Assembly (NCBI RefSeq): GCF_040954835.1
Contig: NC_090714.1
Span: 4,018,501 to 4,082,500, forward strand
DNA: 64,000 nt
Direction of reading: 5' to 3'
Source: Lepisosteus oculatus
Taxonomy: Eukaryota; Chordata; Actinopteri; Semionotiformes; Lepisosteidae
Each line of letters opens with the position of its first letter. Position 1 is the stretch's first letter. The position numbers and the translations under genes are program-made. Below the pieces are notes generated by a model. That model searched no databases, was not told the origin of the DNA, and saw only the letters and a list, made by a program, of their open reading frames with translations. This document shows positions 31,011-42,557 of the stretch, piece by piece.

Positions 31011-34000
31011 TCACCCGCGCTCGGCGATGCTGGTCATCACTGCGTGAGCGATCTGATTGATGGCGCCGAAGGTGGCGCTGTCTGGGAAGGCCTGCAGGAA
31101 ATCTCTTCCTTCTTCTAAACTGGAGGTGAGCTGGGGATCCAGAGGGACACAGCCTGCGGCGAGAATGCAGAGATCCAGGATTTATAGTTCACTTCTTGGT
31201 TCATCTTTCTTCATGGAGCCAGAAATGATGAAAATCAGCAAAAGCAAGCCTTGTTAGGCCAACACTAATTTGGTTTGCAGTTTAATTACACTGATTACCA
31301 TCACGTGACAATGTCAGCATGTACAGTATGTGAAAGCTTGTTGGCAGGCTTTCAGCTGGCAGACTTTTAGATCATTTGGATTGATCAGCTATATACAGTA
31401 CAAAGAGTAATAGCAGAAGCACAGGAACGAATTGTAAATCAGCCCAGCCTCCTATCATTTATAATAATACCAGAAAAAAACCCCATAAAAGCTTAACTGT
31501 TATAAACAGCACAGATATCCTTTATATCTTAAACACCAAGACAACTCACCTAAAAATGGTGAATCTGTCAGCTTGGCCAGTTCCTCTCCACCCCCTTTGG
31601 AAAATATATTTGTGCATTCCTGAAACAAAACAGGGCAAGTCTGTAAACATCTGCTATAAGGCTAGACTGCAAACACTAGCAGAGAATTTCAAGTAGGTAG
31701 CTACTGTACGTCAGCAAGCATAGGCTGCAACGGAACAAGAAAAGGTTTATCCCACGTTAGAAAGAAAAGAGACGCAACATTTCGGCTGTGGAGCCTTCTT
31801 CAGGTGTCAAACACGTCCCTTCTTTTCAGCATGGAATAAATTCACTTGTTCACTAGTAGAGAATATCACATTTCATCGATTAGCATGTTGCAAGAGCAGG
31901 AATCCGGAAGGGTTATTGATATTTTCTTGATATTAAATTATGACCTATTTTTAAATGCAGTCAATAAACTTTATGAACTGAATGAAAAGCTGGTAACTCT
32001 GAGAGTAATTAAAACCTTTTATAGAAAACACACACTACAGATCAGAGACCCAGCAACAGATAATTAAAGGCTGTCCTGTATCACTGGTTAATCATTTCTA
32101 TCCTAGAATCTCATGGTATTCAAGGAGACTTTCCACAGCCAGTCAAAGTTTTCTGCTGTGAGCAGAAGCACACAGACACCAGGGCCAACGCTGATTCCAG
32201 AAGGACTTGCGGAGAAACCAGTGGAAGTTCCATTTCACAGGGTTTCCAGCAGGCGGACACAGTGGACTTACCGAGCAATGCGGACAGACAAACCCACTCA
32301 TATTCTCCACGATTCCCAGGACACGCAGGCCCGTCTTCTTGCAAAATGCGATCTCCCGCCTCACGTCTCCTGTGGAAACGGCCTGCAAGAAGAGGTAGAG
32401 ACACATCTGGGATCCATCTCCAGCACGCTCTCTCTGCAGATCTGCTATTATGTTTGGCGAAATTAGTTTATTTAATCAACTAATGCCTGATCTCCATTCT
32501 GGAGTGTTCACTATCTTGTTCTTGGTTTAGTAACATTACACAAACTAACAGTTTTTCGGGCAGTGTGATATTATCTTAGTACCAGGCTATTCATTTTTAT
32601 TTAAGAATCATAATATACAATTACTATTTAAGCAAGAATCTTATATTTCATATGTTAAAGCTTTTTTGACCATGTTTCCAAAATGAGGATGTTTGAGTCA
32701 AATCTAATTTTTTTTAGCTTTATTTTACGTATAGAGAGACAACGTATTGCTTTAAGAGGCAGCGCGATTTTATCTTTTATTATTTATGCAGATACAGCCT
32801 TATGCAATCAGGACCTTTGCCAGAATTTAAGACAGATCGGCTAAAAAAATTGAAAATTAAGCCTGTTTTTTTGGCGAATTTCTGACAATTCAATGAGTTT
32901 TGAGGCACAGTTCTCATCTACTTTCAGTCCTCAATAATTCTTTGTTATGGCTCATACTGTTGTTAGTCACCCAGCATGAAACACAGCCTTGAAAAGGTTC
33001 CTTAAAGGCTAGAATTCAGGAAAGCGGAAAATGCGGGCACTGTGTACTATTAACAGATCAGGGGATAATACATGGCATTAACACACTCTGCTGTGATAGT
33101 TCTGTTCAATAACCTTACAGTATCCTGGAAGGGAATCAGTCTGCTGTATAACTCATGTAACAGTGAACTCAGAGGTACGCACAAGGTGTATACTTTCATA
33201 TGCATCCCATTAAGAACACAAAAGCCCTGGAGGAATAGAGACATCTTTAGATTTAATTCTAGAGGCAGATATCTATTGATAAGGGGGCAGCTCAGAGTAA
33301 CAGGTTCTGGACTCTCAGCAGGAAGGGTGTGTGTTTTAGTTCCTCTTGCAGAATCACTGCTGTTGTACCCTTACAGGTGGTACTTGAGCCCAGTCGCGCC
33401 AGTCCAGTCCCTCTGTAAAAACAGGCAGCAGCATTGCTGGGGATCATCCTGAGATGAACTAGTGGGTGAAGACGTGTACTGTCGTTCCACTCCACGTTAC
33501 AGAAAACTGCCTGAGCCAACAGCAGAGTAAGGACTTCATCTAGATGTGTGATTTAGAAGCCGACGCCAACACTCTCGAAGAAAGGCCCAGCAACTCCGGG
33601 GTTGCGAATGGACGAGCTGTGGCTTGGCACGACGAGGCTCTGTGTTTTGGCCCCTGACCTGGGGGGTGGTGACCAGGATGGCGCCGTCGACCCTGTGCTT
33701 CCGCAGGCTCTCCACCACGGCCAGGTGCTCGTCCGACGTGCCCGGAGGCGTGTCCACCAGCAGGTAGTCCAGTTCGCCCCAGGCCACGTCCGACACAAAC
33801 TGGCCTATCAGAGCTGGTGAGCCGCAGGCAGGGCGGGACAGAAAACGACAGAGAGAGATGGGGTAGAAGTCAGCAAGATCGCTGGTGGGGATTGCAATGT
33901 AAAACAAGCCTCAGCTACTTCTATTTTTTTTTTCCATTTAATAACGCACATATCGGTAGCCAACATGGTCAACGACACATAAACAACTTACACCCTTGAG

Positions 34001-37000
34001 TCTGATTTAGGAAGTGCTTTCTCAGACATCTCCGAGACAGTTTACTTTGTGGTATACCAAAAGATAACTCAGCATTGAAGTGAATAATTTATCTGCGCTA
34101 TTTTAATGAGTAAGAAGATCGGCGCGAAATATAGATTACCGGGGCTGACATACCTGTAGTTTATTTTACTTTTTAAAAGAGAAATCTGTTGTTCAGCAGC
34201 TCACTTACATATACATGCTACTTAGTAGTGGTGCAGTCAAAGCAATTCAGTTGTCACTCCAGACAAGTTTTGAGTGCGGGTTAGGAGTCCGATCTGTGCA
34301 TAAGTACATATGCCACCAGTCTGAGAAAAGGCATGACTACATAGCAAGATTAACTCTGGAATTTTTTTAAAGCAACCAAAAATTGCCAGAAAACATCCTC
34401 CTACTTTCAAATATTTGGCTCACGCCACTGGACTGCAGTCGGGTCGATTTCGATTTCATTTTGAGTGAAGGCCAGCACCTTATGGACAATCCCTCACCCC
34501 GAGCTTCCTGCACAGCCCCAGGGCTGTAATCACAGCGCTCCGGATTCCATGTCCTTTCTTTCTGCACGCATACTCGTGGAACTGCTCATGAACTTTATAA
34601 ATGTTTTCGGCACTCTTCAGAAGAACTGCATTGAGGAACAGGAGCCGCCCAGATAACCACAGACCTGCTTTGTGCTCAAGTTTCCTCCTGGCTCCTGAGT
34701 TTACCTGTTTTCTTGGGGCCCCTCCAAATCACGGCGTCATCCGGGTTTTCCAGAAGGAACCCGATGGACATGAGGGCCAGGCTCTTGTGCGCGTCGGTGT
34801 AGACCGGCACCCATCCCGCGTCGCACTGGTGCACCTCCTGCCGGCCCACACTCAGCATGCGGGGGATACTGGGGCCACAGAGGTCGACATCGAGGATCCC
34901 CACCTGAGGAGAGCGGCGCAGAGGGCCATCACATCACGGGCGCCACTCGGACACCACCCAGCGGACGAGCGTTCAGCCACCAGGCTTACGTCAGCGACAC
35001 AGCGCCGCAGATCGGCTGCTTCGTCGGTTCCAAGAGTGTCATTTTAAACCCCCCTCGCTGGCCTTCTCCGTTTGATTTTACTCCACTGGGAACACCCGGT
35101 TGGGCCCACCCTCGCTCGCTGGCTAAGGGATGTGATGTACTTTCTCCACCTTGAAAAAATGAGGTTTTCCCTCTGTGGCTGAACTGCAAAACTTAATTCT
35201 GCCTGGCAGCCCCCTTTAAACTTCTCCCAGAGCTTGCAGCTCGACCCAGACATATGAAAGACCTTGAAGACTGTGGCTCACTTCTTCTGTACTTTCACTA
35301 CCTTTTTTTCCTTTTTCTCTTTTCCCTTCAGCATTTCTCTTCCACATCTCTGGTTTCCTTTTCTCTACGCCTCGATTCCTGATTTTATACTGTTGTTGGA
35401 TTTACACAGTTTGTTTAGGCACCAAGTCTGTCATGCCAAGGTGATTGTTCAACATTTGTTCATTATTATATACGGTACTGTGTAATATTCTGTTTCTCCC
35501 CCTAAAAACCAATAAACTGAACATAAACCCCTCCCTGAGATCTCCACCTCAATGTGCTTTGTGCTGCCACACCGTCCTTCTGCATATTCAAATTTGACCA
35601 TTTAATACATTTAACATCTCGTCAAAATATCACAACAAAGCCGCGGTATCACTGGCATATTAACAGTACATTTACAACACTAGTTGGCCTCTTTAAAGAA
35701 CTGTATCAGGGGAGGTTTGCTTTACTTACAAGAGGAAGCAAGAGGAATAAAGACAGTAGACAACGAGTGCACCCACAGCAGGTGTTCTAGCAGTTCTGTA
35801 CATTAGGAAAGCACCGTGCACACAGGTGGCAATACACTATTCCTCTTCATCCCATCTGGATGTTAAGTCGGTTTCAGTTTCGGGACCAATTTCAAAACAG
35901 GTGCCCTCCTCCCGATTGTGACCTCAAGCCCGCTGGCACCAGGGAAATTGCTGTTTAAGACGTGAAGGGCGAGCTTGGTCCACTGCTATTAAATCACCAC
36001 ATCCCAGTACACTTCACAGCCCTGATATCTGGGCAAACCCTAATAATCTGCAGCTTCCAAACGCAAGGAACCACAAGAGAACACCAGTGTGTTTTATGCA
36101 TCTCCCACCCCATGGCTACACACTCATGGGTCTCAGAATGCTTTTGCAGGCATTCATTCCTCACCTTCTTGCCAGCCTGCCGGAGTGCCAGGGCCAGTTC
36201 TGTGGTCAGAGTGCTCTTGCCCACTCCTCCTTTGCCCGAGAGCACCAGGACCACGTGCCGAACCTGCGCCAGGTTCCCTTTCTCTGTGGAGAATCAAGGA
36301 GAGTACATTCCGGACAAGATGAGAGAAGCAAGAGAGAAACCATGGCCAAAATTCAGCAGCAGATGGCAGCACAAACAAAGAATTATATCCATCCATCCAT
36401 TTTCTAACCCCTTCATCCAATACAGGGTTTTGGGGGGAGCCAGAGGCTATCCCAGCAAGCAATGGGCTTGACACTTCCTGGAGTGTATCGCAGGGCACAC
36501 ACAGACACACACTCACACCAGGACCAATTCTCCCAGAAGCCGATTAACTGAAGGATTGGAATTCTGGAAGAATAGCGTTTTCTCTTTGTTACACAATATT
36601 ACTGGCTTTAAGATATGTATTAGTTGGCTATTTTCTTTGTCCACTGAACTCTATGCTGCTTTGTGTCCCCCTCTGTGACCCTTATCTTTTTCTCTCGGTA
36701 AGGGGAATGTTTTCTGCTACAGATGACTGTTTGAAGAAGATGGACAAAAAGGAGAGATAAGAGGGGCAGCAGCTGCCTATAAGCGCAAAATATCAAGAGA
36801 ACCACCTGGAGCAAAAGGCTTAAAGTTCAGTTTAGATGTCGTGGAGAAATAGATACAATGGATAGCGCAGGTGTAGCTGTTGTTTAAAGAAGCAAACATT
36901 ATAAAGCCTGAGGGTTTAGAACATTCTTGTTTGACATGACACCTTAAAAAAGATGCAATGTAGTTCAAAGAGGACTATTCTAATTTATTTGGCTGACAAT

Positions 37001-37950
37001 TTTATTCAAAGCAACTTAAAAAAGCACCCATGCATTCAGCTGGATATTTTACTACATCATTCCAGGTGACGTCCTGTATAGCAATCCCGTTATCGGGACT
37101 GGGACCCACAACCTTCACAATGGCCACTGTTCCCGCAAGCACACAAATTAACCCCATATTTAATAAATGTATCGCCCTCGGTGTACAGTTCATTCTGTTC
37201 AGGTTCGCGACAAGTTCCTGAAAGCGTCATGGGATCAGAAATCAACATCCGAGTGAAAGGTCTCCTCGCAGCCACTTGTAAACCCGGAATGAAAACGCTT
37301 CTCTATAAATCAACCCACGCCGGGTTGATCGCCGGATGGGATTGTCAGAAGACAGGAAGTAGGAAGAATGTTAAAAAAAGTACATCGGTGCTTGCTCCAC
37401 CGAGGTGGAAAGCGAGTACTGCCGTCCACCCAACCCACGATACAACAGGAGGATGTATCCGAGACTTGCGCTCTAAAGCTATTTAGCAACAGAGAAACTT
37501 GAAAATCTGGGTTCTCAAAAGTGATCAATCATACCTACCCTGTCTAAAACTGTGACCACAAATTTAAGCTTCCCAGGGTGAGGGAGGTAGTTTCTAAACC
37601 CAAAAGCGTCTTTGATGGAGATTAGATTAGATGGAACTATTATTATTATCGTTATTGTTTCCAACGCAGCAGGGCTGATGAAATTTCTTGTTTCGCACGG
37701 TTTTTTTTTACTGGGCGAGAAACTGACTTCCACAACTAGGTCTGACCAAATAAAATATAACAATTATCATCCATTCATCAAGCCCAACAGTGTACTGTGG
37801 TCCGATTTTTTTTTGTGCATATCAGCGGTTCGTAACAAGCACTAGCTAAGGATATTACAAAAGCTGAGCATACGAGCCAGTTTAGCAACAATGCGGATAA
37901 TGTTTTACACTGTTCTCAAGTCTGAGATACATACCCTCTTCTGAATCCAT
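31011..37950 (-). CDS. nubp2: NUBP2, cytosolic Fe-S cluster assembly factor
   Basis: P-loop NTPase of the Mrp/NBP35 family (yeast Cfd1). With NUBP1 it forms the scaffold that builds 4Fe-4S clusters for cytosolic and nuclear proteins. Coding exons on the minus strand: 37950-37935, 36283-36165, 34903-34705, 33813-33659, 32382-32272, 31619-31550 and 31153-31011. Phases join cleanly to 270 residues, against about 271 in human. Residues 22-30 are the deviant Walker [23 protein letters not shown] follows at about 50, and [13 protein letters not shown] lies in exon 4. The bridging-cluster motif CPHC is at 196-199. It lacks the N-terminal cysteine cluster of NUBP1, as expected for NUBP2. The start is chosen as the ATG of MDSEE; exon 1 codes only five residues plus one base. 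No break seen. Confidence 0.95.
31710..31820 (-). mobile_element. Dispersed repeat, reverse copy of 27483-27606
   Basis: Reads in reverse as CACCTGAAGAAGGCTCCACA, then GCCGAAATGTTGCG, the pyrimidine run, and GCAGCCTATGCTTGCTGACG. It lies in the NUBP2 intron between coding exons 5 and 6. Confidence 0.6.
36388..36550 (-). mobile_element. tRNA-derived SINE, 3' part, minus strand
   Basis: Starts at the ATCCATCCATCC tail and runs through ATCCAATACAGGG, GCTATCCCAGCAAGCAATGG and GTATCGCAGGGCACACACAG, stopping before the tRNA-like head. It sits in NUBP2 intron 1, 105 bases before coding exon 2. Confidence 0.7.
36990..37180 (-). mobile_element. Second SINE type, degenerate
   Basis: ATTTGGCTGACAATTTTATT, then CAAAGCAACTTA is the tail of another fish SINE, with a degraded tRNA-like part on the far side (TGGGACCCACAACCTTCACA). 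A better preserved relative is at 57205-57405. Confidence 0.5.
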
Positions 37951-37959
37951 GCTGACACT

Positions 37960-38170
37960 TAATTCGCCTGACTTCCTGATGTCCGACGAAAGCGAAAAGG
38001 TGTGACGTTATCGGAATTACAGCGCTATTGTCCAATCCTAAAAGGCACAGTTTCTTATTCCCGCCCCCTTTCACTCTACGCCAATTAAAACCCGATCTCT
38101 TTGGAAGAGGCAGGCATGACGTAATTAACAAATAAGCTCTGTATCCAATGAAAAGCCGGACCATTTTATA
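37960..38170 (-). promoter_or_regulatory. NUBP2 promoter region
   Basis: Upstream of the NUBP2 start lie three CCAAT boxes (plus-strand CCAAT at 38032, 38081 and 38145), CRE-like TGACGTTA (38003) and TGACGTAA (near 38118), and a CCGCCCCC GC box (about 38061). No TATA box is evident. The window from here to 38700 is A+T-rich and empty. Confidence 0.5.
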
Positions 38171-38739
38171 GTTATGCCATGCATATTCTTATATAAATTG
38201 TAAACAAGCCTTGTTAAATTGCTACAATAGTATATTTTGAAACCACTGTCAAAATGAGATAACGATTTAATAATAACACCTCAATTTTGGGGCAACGTAT
38301 TTTAAGTTATATAAGCTGGTACCGGTACCGATCCCATTATTATGGTAAAATTACATTAAAGATAAAACATTACATACACATGTCTGGAGGTGCAAAGCCC
38401 GCTATTACACCTATCTGAGTGATATTACGGTATATTCGAACTCCTGTATGTTACGTTTTTGTATTTCCACATATTATGGAATATAAGAATTCCATATAAA
38501 TACAGCAAGGCTAATTTTATGACCACAGCGCAGGGCAACAGGTATTTAATAAATGCAGTGTGGCACAAATTGTTACCGCGGTTGGAAACTGATCTGGATT
38601 GTGTAGGGACTTTCCAGGACTGTTTCAGCATTCCTCAGAATCTCAGTCCTGTTAATGAAAATGCCGCATCGCACTTGACCTACAACGAAGACACCCCACA
38701 TAATCGCCCCGCTCTCTTGTAAGACATTGGGGCTCTAAG

Positions 38740-39020
38740 AGCCTGTGAACACGCCGGAGCCAACATGGCGAACAGATTTGCAGTTGCACCCGGATTGGTT
38801 TTCCCTGCCTGCGCCTTTCGCCATTGATAGAAAGCCCCAGCCAGTCTCAAGCGCACGCATGTGATTTGATTGACGGCGGGGCGGAGCGTCGCGATTGGCC
38901 GCCCCGCCACTGGCCCCACCCCCCAAGGTGCCACTGCCCAATAGGCGCGACGAGGGAGGGCGGGCCTTGGAAATGCATTGTTTACGTCGGCCTTGAAAGT
39001 AGGTCAGCGCGTAGTGACTG
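38740..39020 (+). promoter_or_regulatory. SPSB3 CpG-island promoter
   Basis: CpG-rich, with inverted CCAAT boxes (ATTGG at 38794 and 38894), CCAAT at 38939 and GGGCGGGGC-like GC boxes. There is a CCAACATGGCG YY1-like site at about 38760. It faces away from NUBP2, so the two genes are divergent, with starts about 1 kb apart. Confidence 0.6.
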
Positions 39021-39198
39021 GCATCTCGCAGGGAGCTGTGTGGTGGGACCGGAGAAATATATTATTTATTTAGGAAAAAAGAGCCTCACTGTGGAAGGGG
39101 AAGAAATCAACAGTGTCACGGATCAAGGTGAACTAGAATCCAGGGGAAGGTGACGCGGAGACGGACAAGAAGCAAAGCTGTGGTTCAGGTGAAAGGAG
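39005..39198 (+). other. Probable non-coding first exon of SPSB3
   Basis: Follows the CpG promoter and ends at AAAGGAG/GTATGT, a strong donor; GGTTCAG/GTGAAA ten bases earlier is an alternative. The next acceptor with the right frame is at 42544, before the SPSB3 start codon, so this would be a 5' UTR exon with a 3.3 kb intron. Confidence 0.45.
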
Positions 39199-41929
39199 GT
39201 ATGTGCCATTTGAAACCTGCTGGAGTTGTTGTTTTTTTTTACTACCAAAATCGGCAGGAGGGATCCGCGTCCCAGTATTTCCCGATGCAACCGTACAGTT
39301 GCATGACATCCTTTTCGGCTAAAAGGCGCCGTCTTTTCTGCTGTGGTGCCCCTGCCTCAGTGAAGCTGGTTGCGCTGGCGAGCAAACGGTATGGACCCAG
39401 CTGGGGGACGAGGGAGGCGGACGCTGGCTGGAAACTTACTGTAGCCGGGCCTGCCGCTTTTATGGCCAAAACAAGAGACCAGAAGCGTGCAGATCTTGCA
39501 TCTGAACGTAAAGCTGCAGACCTGCGTGTTGATGAAGTGTGGAGACGGTCGGTGTGCGGGTCTGAGGTGTGTTGTAGCCGCAGCAGCAGTACGTTCTGTG
39601 CAATAAAGCACCCCGCGTTTTGTATTGAGAATGATGTTTGTGTCAGGAGTAGTCTGAAATGTGCGTGCATCTTTTTTTTTTTTAATACTAGTACATGTTT
39701 AAGCCTGGGGAGGATGCCGATTCTTTGCGGTTCCCGTTAAAAGCTGTTCAATCTGTAGTTGTGGGTTGGGTGTGTAAAAATAGGGTCAGACGGGGCTGAA
39801 CATTAAAAAAAACGTGTTTTATGCGCATCTGTGCCAAGGCTGTGTCCCGGTTAAACTCCGCTCAGGGGTGTTTTCTACTGTCCGAATAATAACTGCGTTT
39901 TTGATACCATCAAACATGCAAACAACTATTTCCGCATATTTTCGCAACCCTTGAAAGCAGTTTTATGCAGTTTTTGAAAAGGCACTACTGATTGTCAGCA
40001 TTGCGTAGAATGTTATTAAAAATGACAGGTGCAGCAGTAATCATAGTATCAGCGACTGATAGTAATCATCGGTAAACCTATGACCTAAAAGGACTCTCTC
40101 GCTAAAATGGTCAATATAAGAGAAACAAGTAAACACTTCAACGTCTCCCTCAATACATATATTTTTCATTTCTTCATACTTCGGGCTTTTGTTAGTATTG
40201 TCTTCCTGAATATTATCGTCTTCCCATATGAGACCTGCGAACAGCTGTTGACTGGTTGTCAACCAGACTGCGGAGAAACGGTACACCTACAGATGAAACA
40301 GTTTACTTCAGGACGGTTTTACTTAAAAGTTGCCTTTTATCCGCCGGAGAGCGATGTATAGTCCTAAACTGCGAAAACAAAATGTCTCGGGGCAAAGAAC
40401 GAATATTGACATTGCTACCATAATAAACAGCGCTCTGTCGGGCTGTGAAAGTAGTGCCAAGCTGAATGTGGGTTAAGTCCCTTCTTGTATTCACTGACAG
40501 CAGTGACTGCACGTTGCTCAATGCCTCTGCCTGCTCGGATTAGTCTGTCTCCGTCTTGCATAGCTGTGAAGGGAAACATGCTTGTCTGTATGTGACTGAA
40601 GGTTAAGCTGCATGTGGTACCGAGGTGTGGGTGCAATATAGCTGGTGAAGTAACTGTGCAGTTTTAAAACGAGGTGGCGCTGGAGTAGATGTTTTTGGGG
40701 GCAAAGCTTCTTTTGAGTGTGACCTGGGAGGGTAAGGATTGTTCTTTTCATTTGTGTTTTTAAAGTCGAAGTGAATTGGAAGTTTGCATCTTCTCCTTTT
40801 GCTCGTCAAAAAGTGTAAAACCAGGACACAAATGAGTCTAAATGGTTGTTTTTTAAAAATGCCGACTTGTATAATGAAACAACGTCTGTATGTTTGTTTT
40901 TTTCAACCACGAGTTGGAAAAAAATATTGATGGCTCTCACTGTTGTGGGCGAAAGCCTCATTCATGTTTAAAGTTCGACTTGCCTCACTATTTAAATAGC
41001 ATTGCTTACAGAAGAAGTTCTGAACTTCTGCAACAGCACAAACCTTTGGGGAGTTTTCATTTTACATCGGAAATCTGTGTTTAGTAAATAAGAATTAGAT
41101 CCCAGGCCTGCCTCCCAGTACAGTAGTTGTCTGGGTCAGGAGAGCTATTTTCGGAGCTGTGGAATCTAGATTTGAAAGTGTGCTATAATCACAAGGTTTG
41201 CCCCAGGCTTGTGCAGTACAGGGAGAAATGCATGATAAACAGTTTTAACCCTGCTATGATCAGCTGGACGAGTCTGCTTGTTCTCTACATTGACATTCTG
41301 CATCAACTGCTGGTACTGCTGTGACTGCTGGTAACAACTAAGAAAGCATGGTGCAATTTGAAAGTCACGTTTTGCTTTTACTGCACCTAATATATGCTGC
41401 GTAGACTATAGAGCATAGCATATATTTTTTGGTGACGAAGCCATCATCTGACAATGTTTCTGTCGAGAACGTGTCTCCACAGGATTCAGTAGTTTCTAGG
41501 GACTGTTTCTGTTGACTTTCCAGCACTGTACAAAGTGGGTTTTTGGCCTTGCCTGGTTGAGCTAGGCCATTAAAAATCCCGAGGCTATCTATAAGAAGTT
41601 CATTCACAGTTCTTAAAAATGAAAACAGATTTCTGTTGGGGCAAGAATGATAGACACGTACCTTCCATTTTCTGAAGGCAAACCCTAAACACTTCTAGAA
41701 GGGAGTTGCTCTCAATTTCCCTGCCTCGGTTTGCCATAATGGGGTCTGACTGATAAGGCAGATTGGATCAGGGTTGTGAAACTGCTTTTAGACTCTGTTT
41801 TGTAAGAATACAGCGTTCTCTGTAAAGGTAATTCTTATTAGAAACTCCTTATCTGTAAATGCTGTCAAAGGAATATCTTAGAAAAATGTCTTTAGTTGCT
41901 GTCCAGGACGTTGTGAATTACGGAATTAC

Positions 41930-42430
41930 TGCACTATATTAGGCCCCTACAGAGAACAAGAGGTACTATCAGAAACATATGGAGCAAGCACAGTGCTGAC
42001 CCAAGCAGGTCTTTCTCTAAGCGGTGGTTTATGTGCCAGTATTAATATCCATCCTCTGCTTATTACGTAAGCAGAGAGGTGCCTACTGTAGCAGCGCTTG
42101 GCGGTTGCGCCCACGGGCAGGTACTGTGACTGCACCCAAGCCAGCTGAGCACGCAGATCTCTTCGGATTCGCGATCTGTACGTCGGTCTCTTCGGATCCG
42201 CAATCTGTGCGCCAATAAAAAAAGAACAACTTTGCTCTGTACAATAAAGCCAGCGCTCGTTGCATCCAGCGCCGTGACTCGAAGGGGGGCGAGGTAGTGC
42301 GATTATGGACCGTTGTTCCCATAACTTGTTGTCCATCTCTCGCCGCCAGCAAGATCCATATAACAGGGTGCTGGCTGGAACGAATTCTGGTCCCGGACAA
42401 GATTGGAAAGGACGATTTGATTTAACCCTG
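41930..42430 (+). mobile_element. Possible solo LTR or LTR-like element in SPSB3 intron 1
   Basis: A CpG-containing block inside A+T-rich intron sequence. It holds a near-duplicate pair (CTCTTCGGATTCGCGATCTG at 42159 and CTCTTCGGATCCGCAATCTG at 42189). AATAAA follows at about 42216 and again at 42243, then CCAGCGCTCGTTGCATCC. This order, regulatory repeats then AATAAA then a GC-rich segment, is typical of an LTR U3-R-U5. I could not fix TG...CA ends or target-site duplications, and no internal retroviral genes are present. Confidence 0.33.
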
Positions 42431-42557
42431 CTGTCGACGGAATTCTAGTTCCAGGTTCCTCGATCTCCGGACTAGATATCGGCAATTGCTGCCTTGTCAC
42501 TGAGCAAGCCGCCCTAATCCCTTTCTCTGCGCTGATCCGTGCAGCCGCCTGCCTGCC

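Noticed and set aside
39150-39740. 196-codon plus-strand frame after the SPSB3 promoter
   Set aside because: It begins inside the likely first exon and runs into intron 1 past a strong donor. There is no domain and composition is intron-like towards its end.
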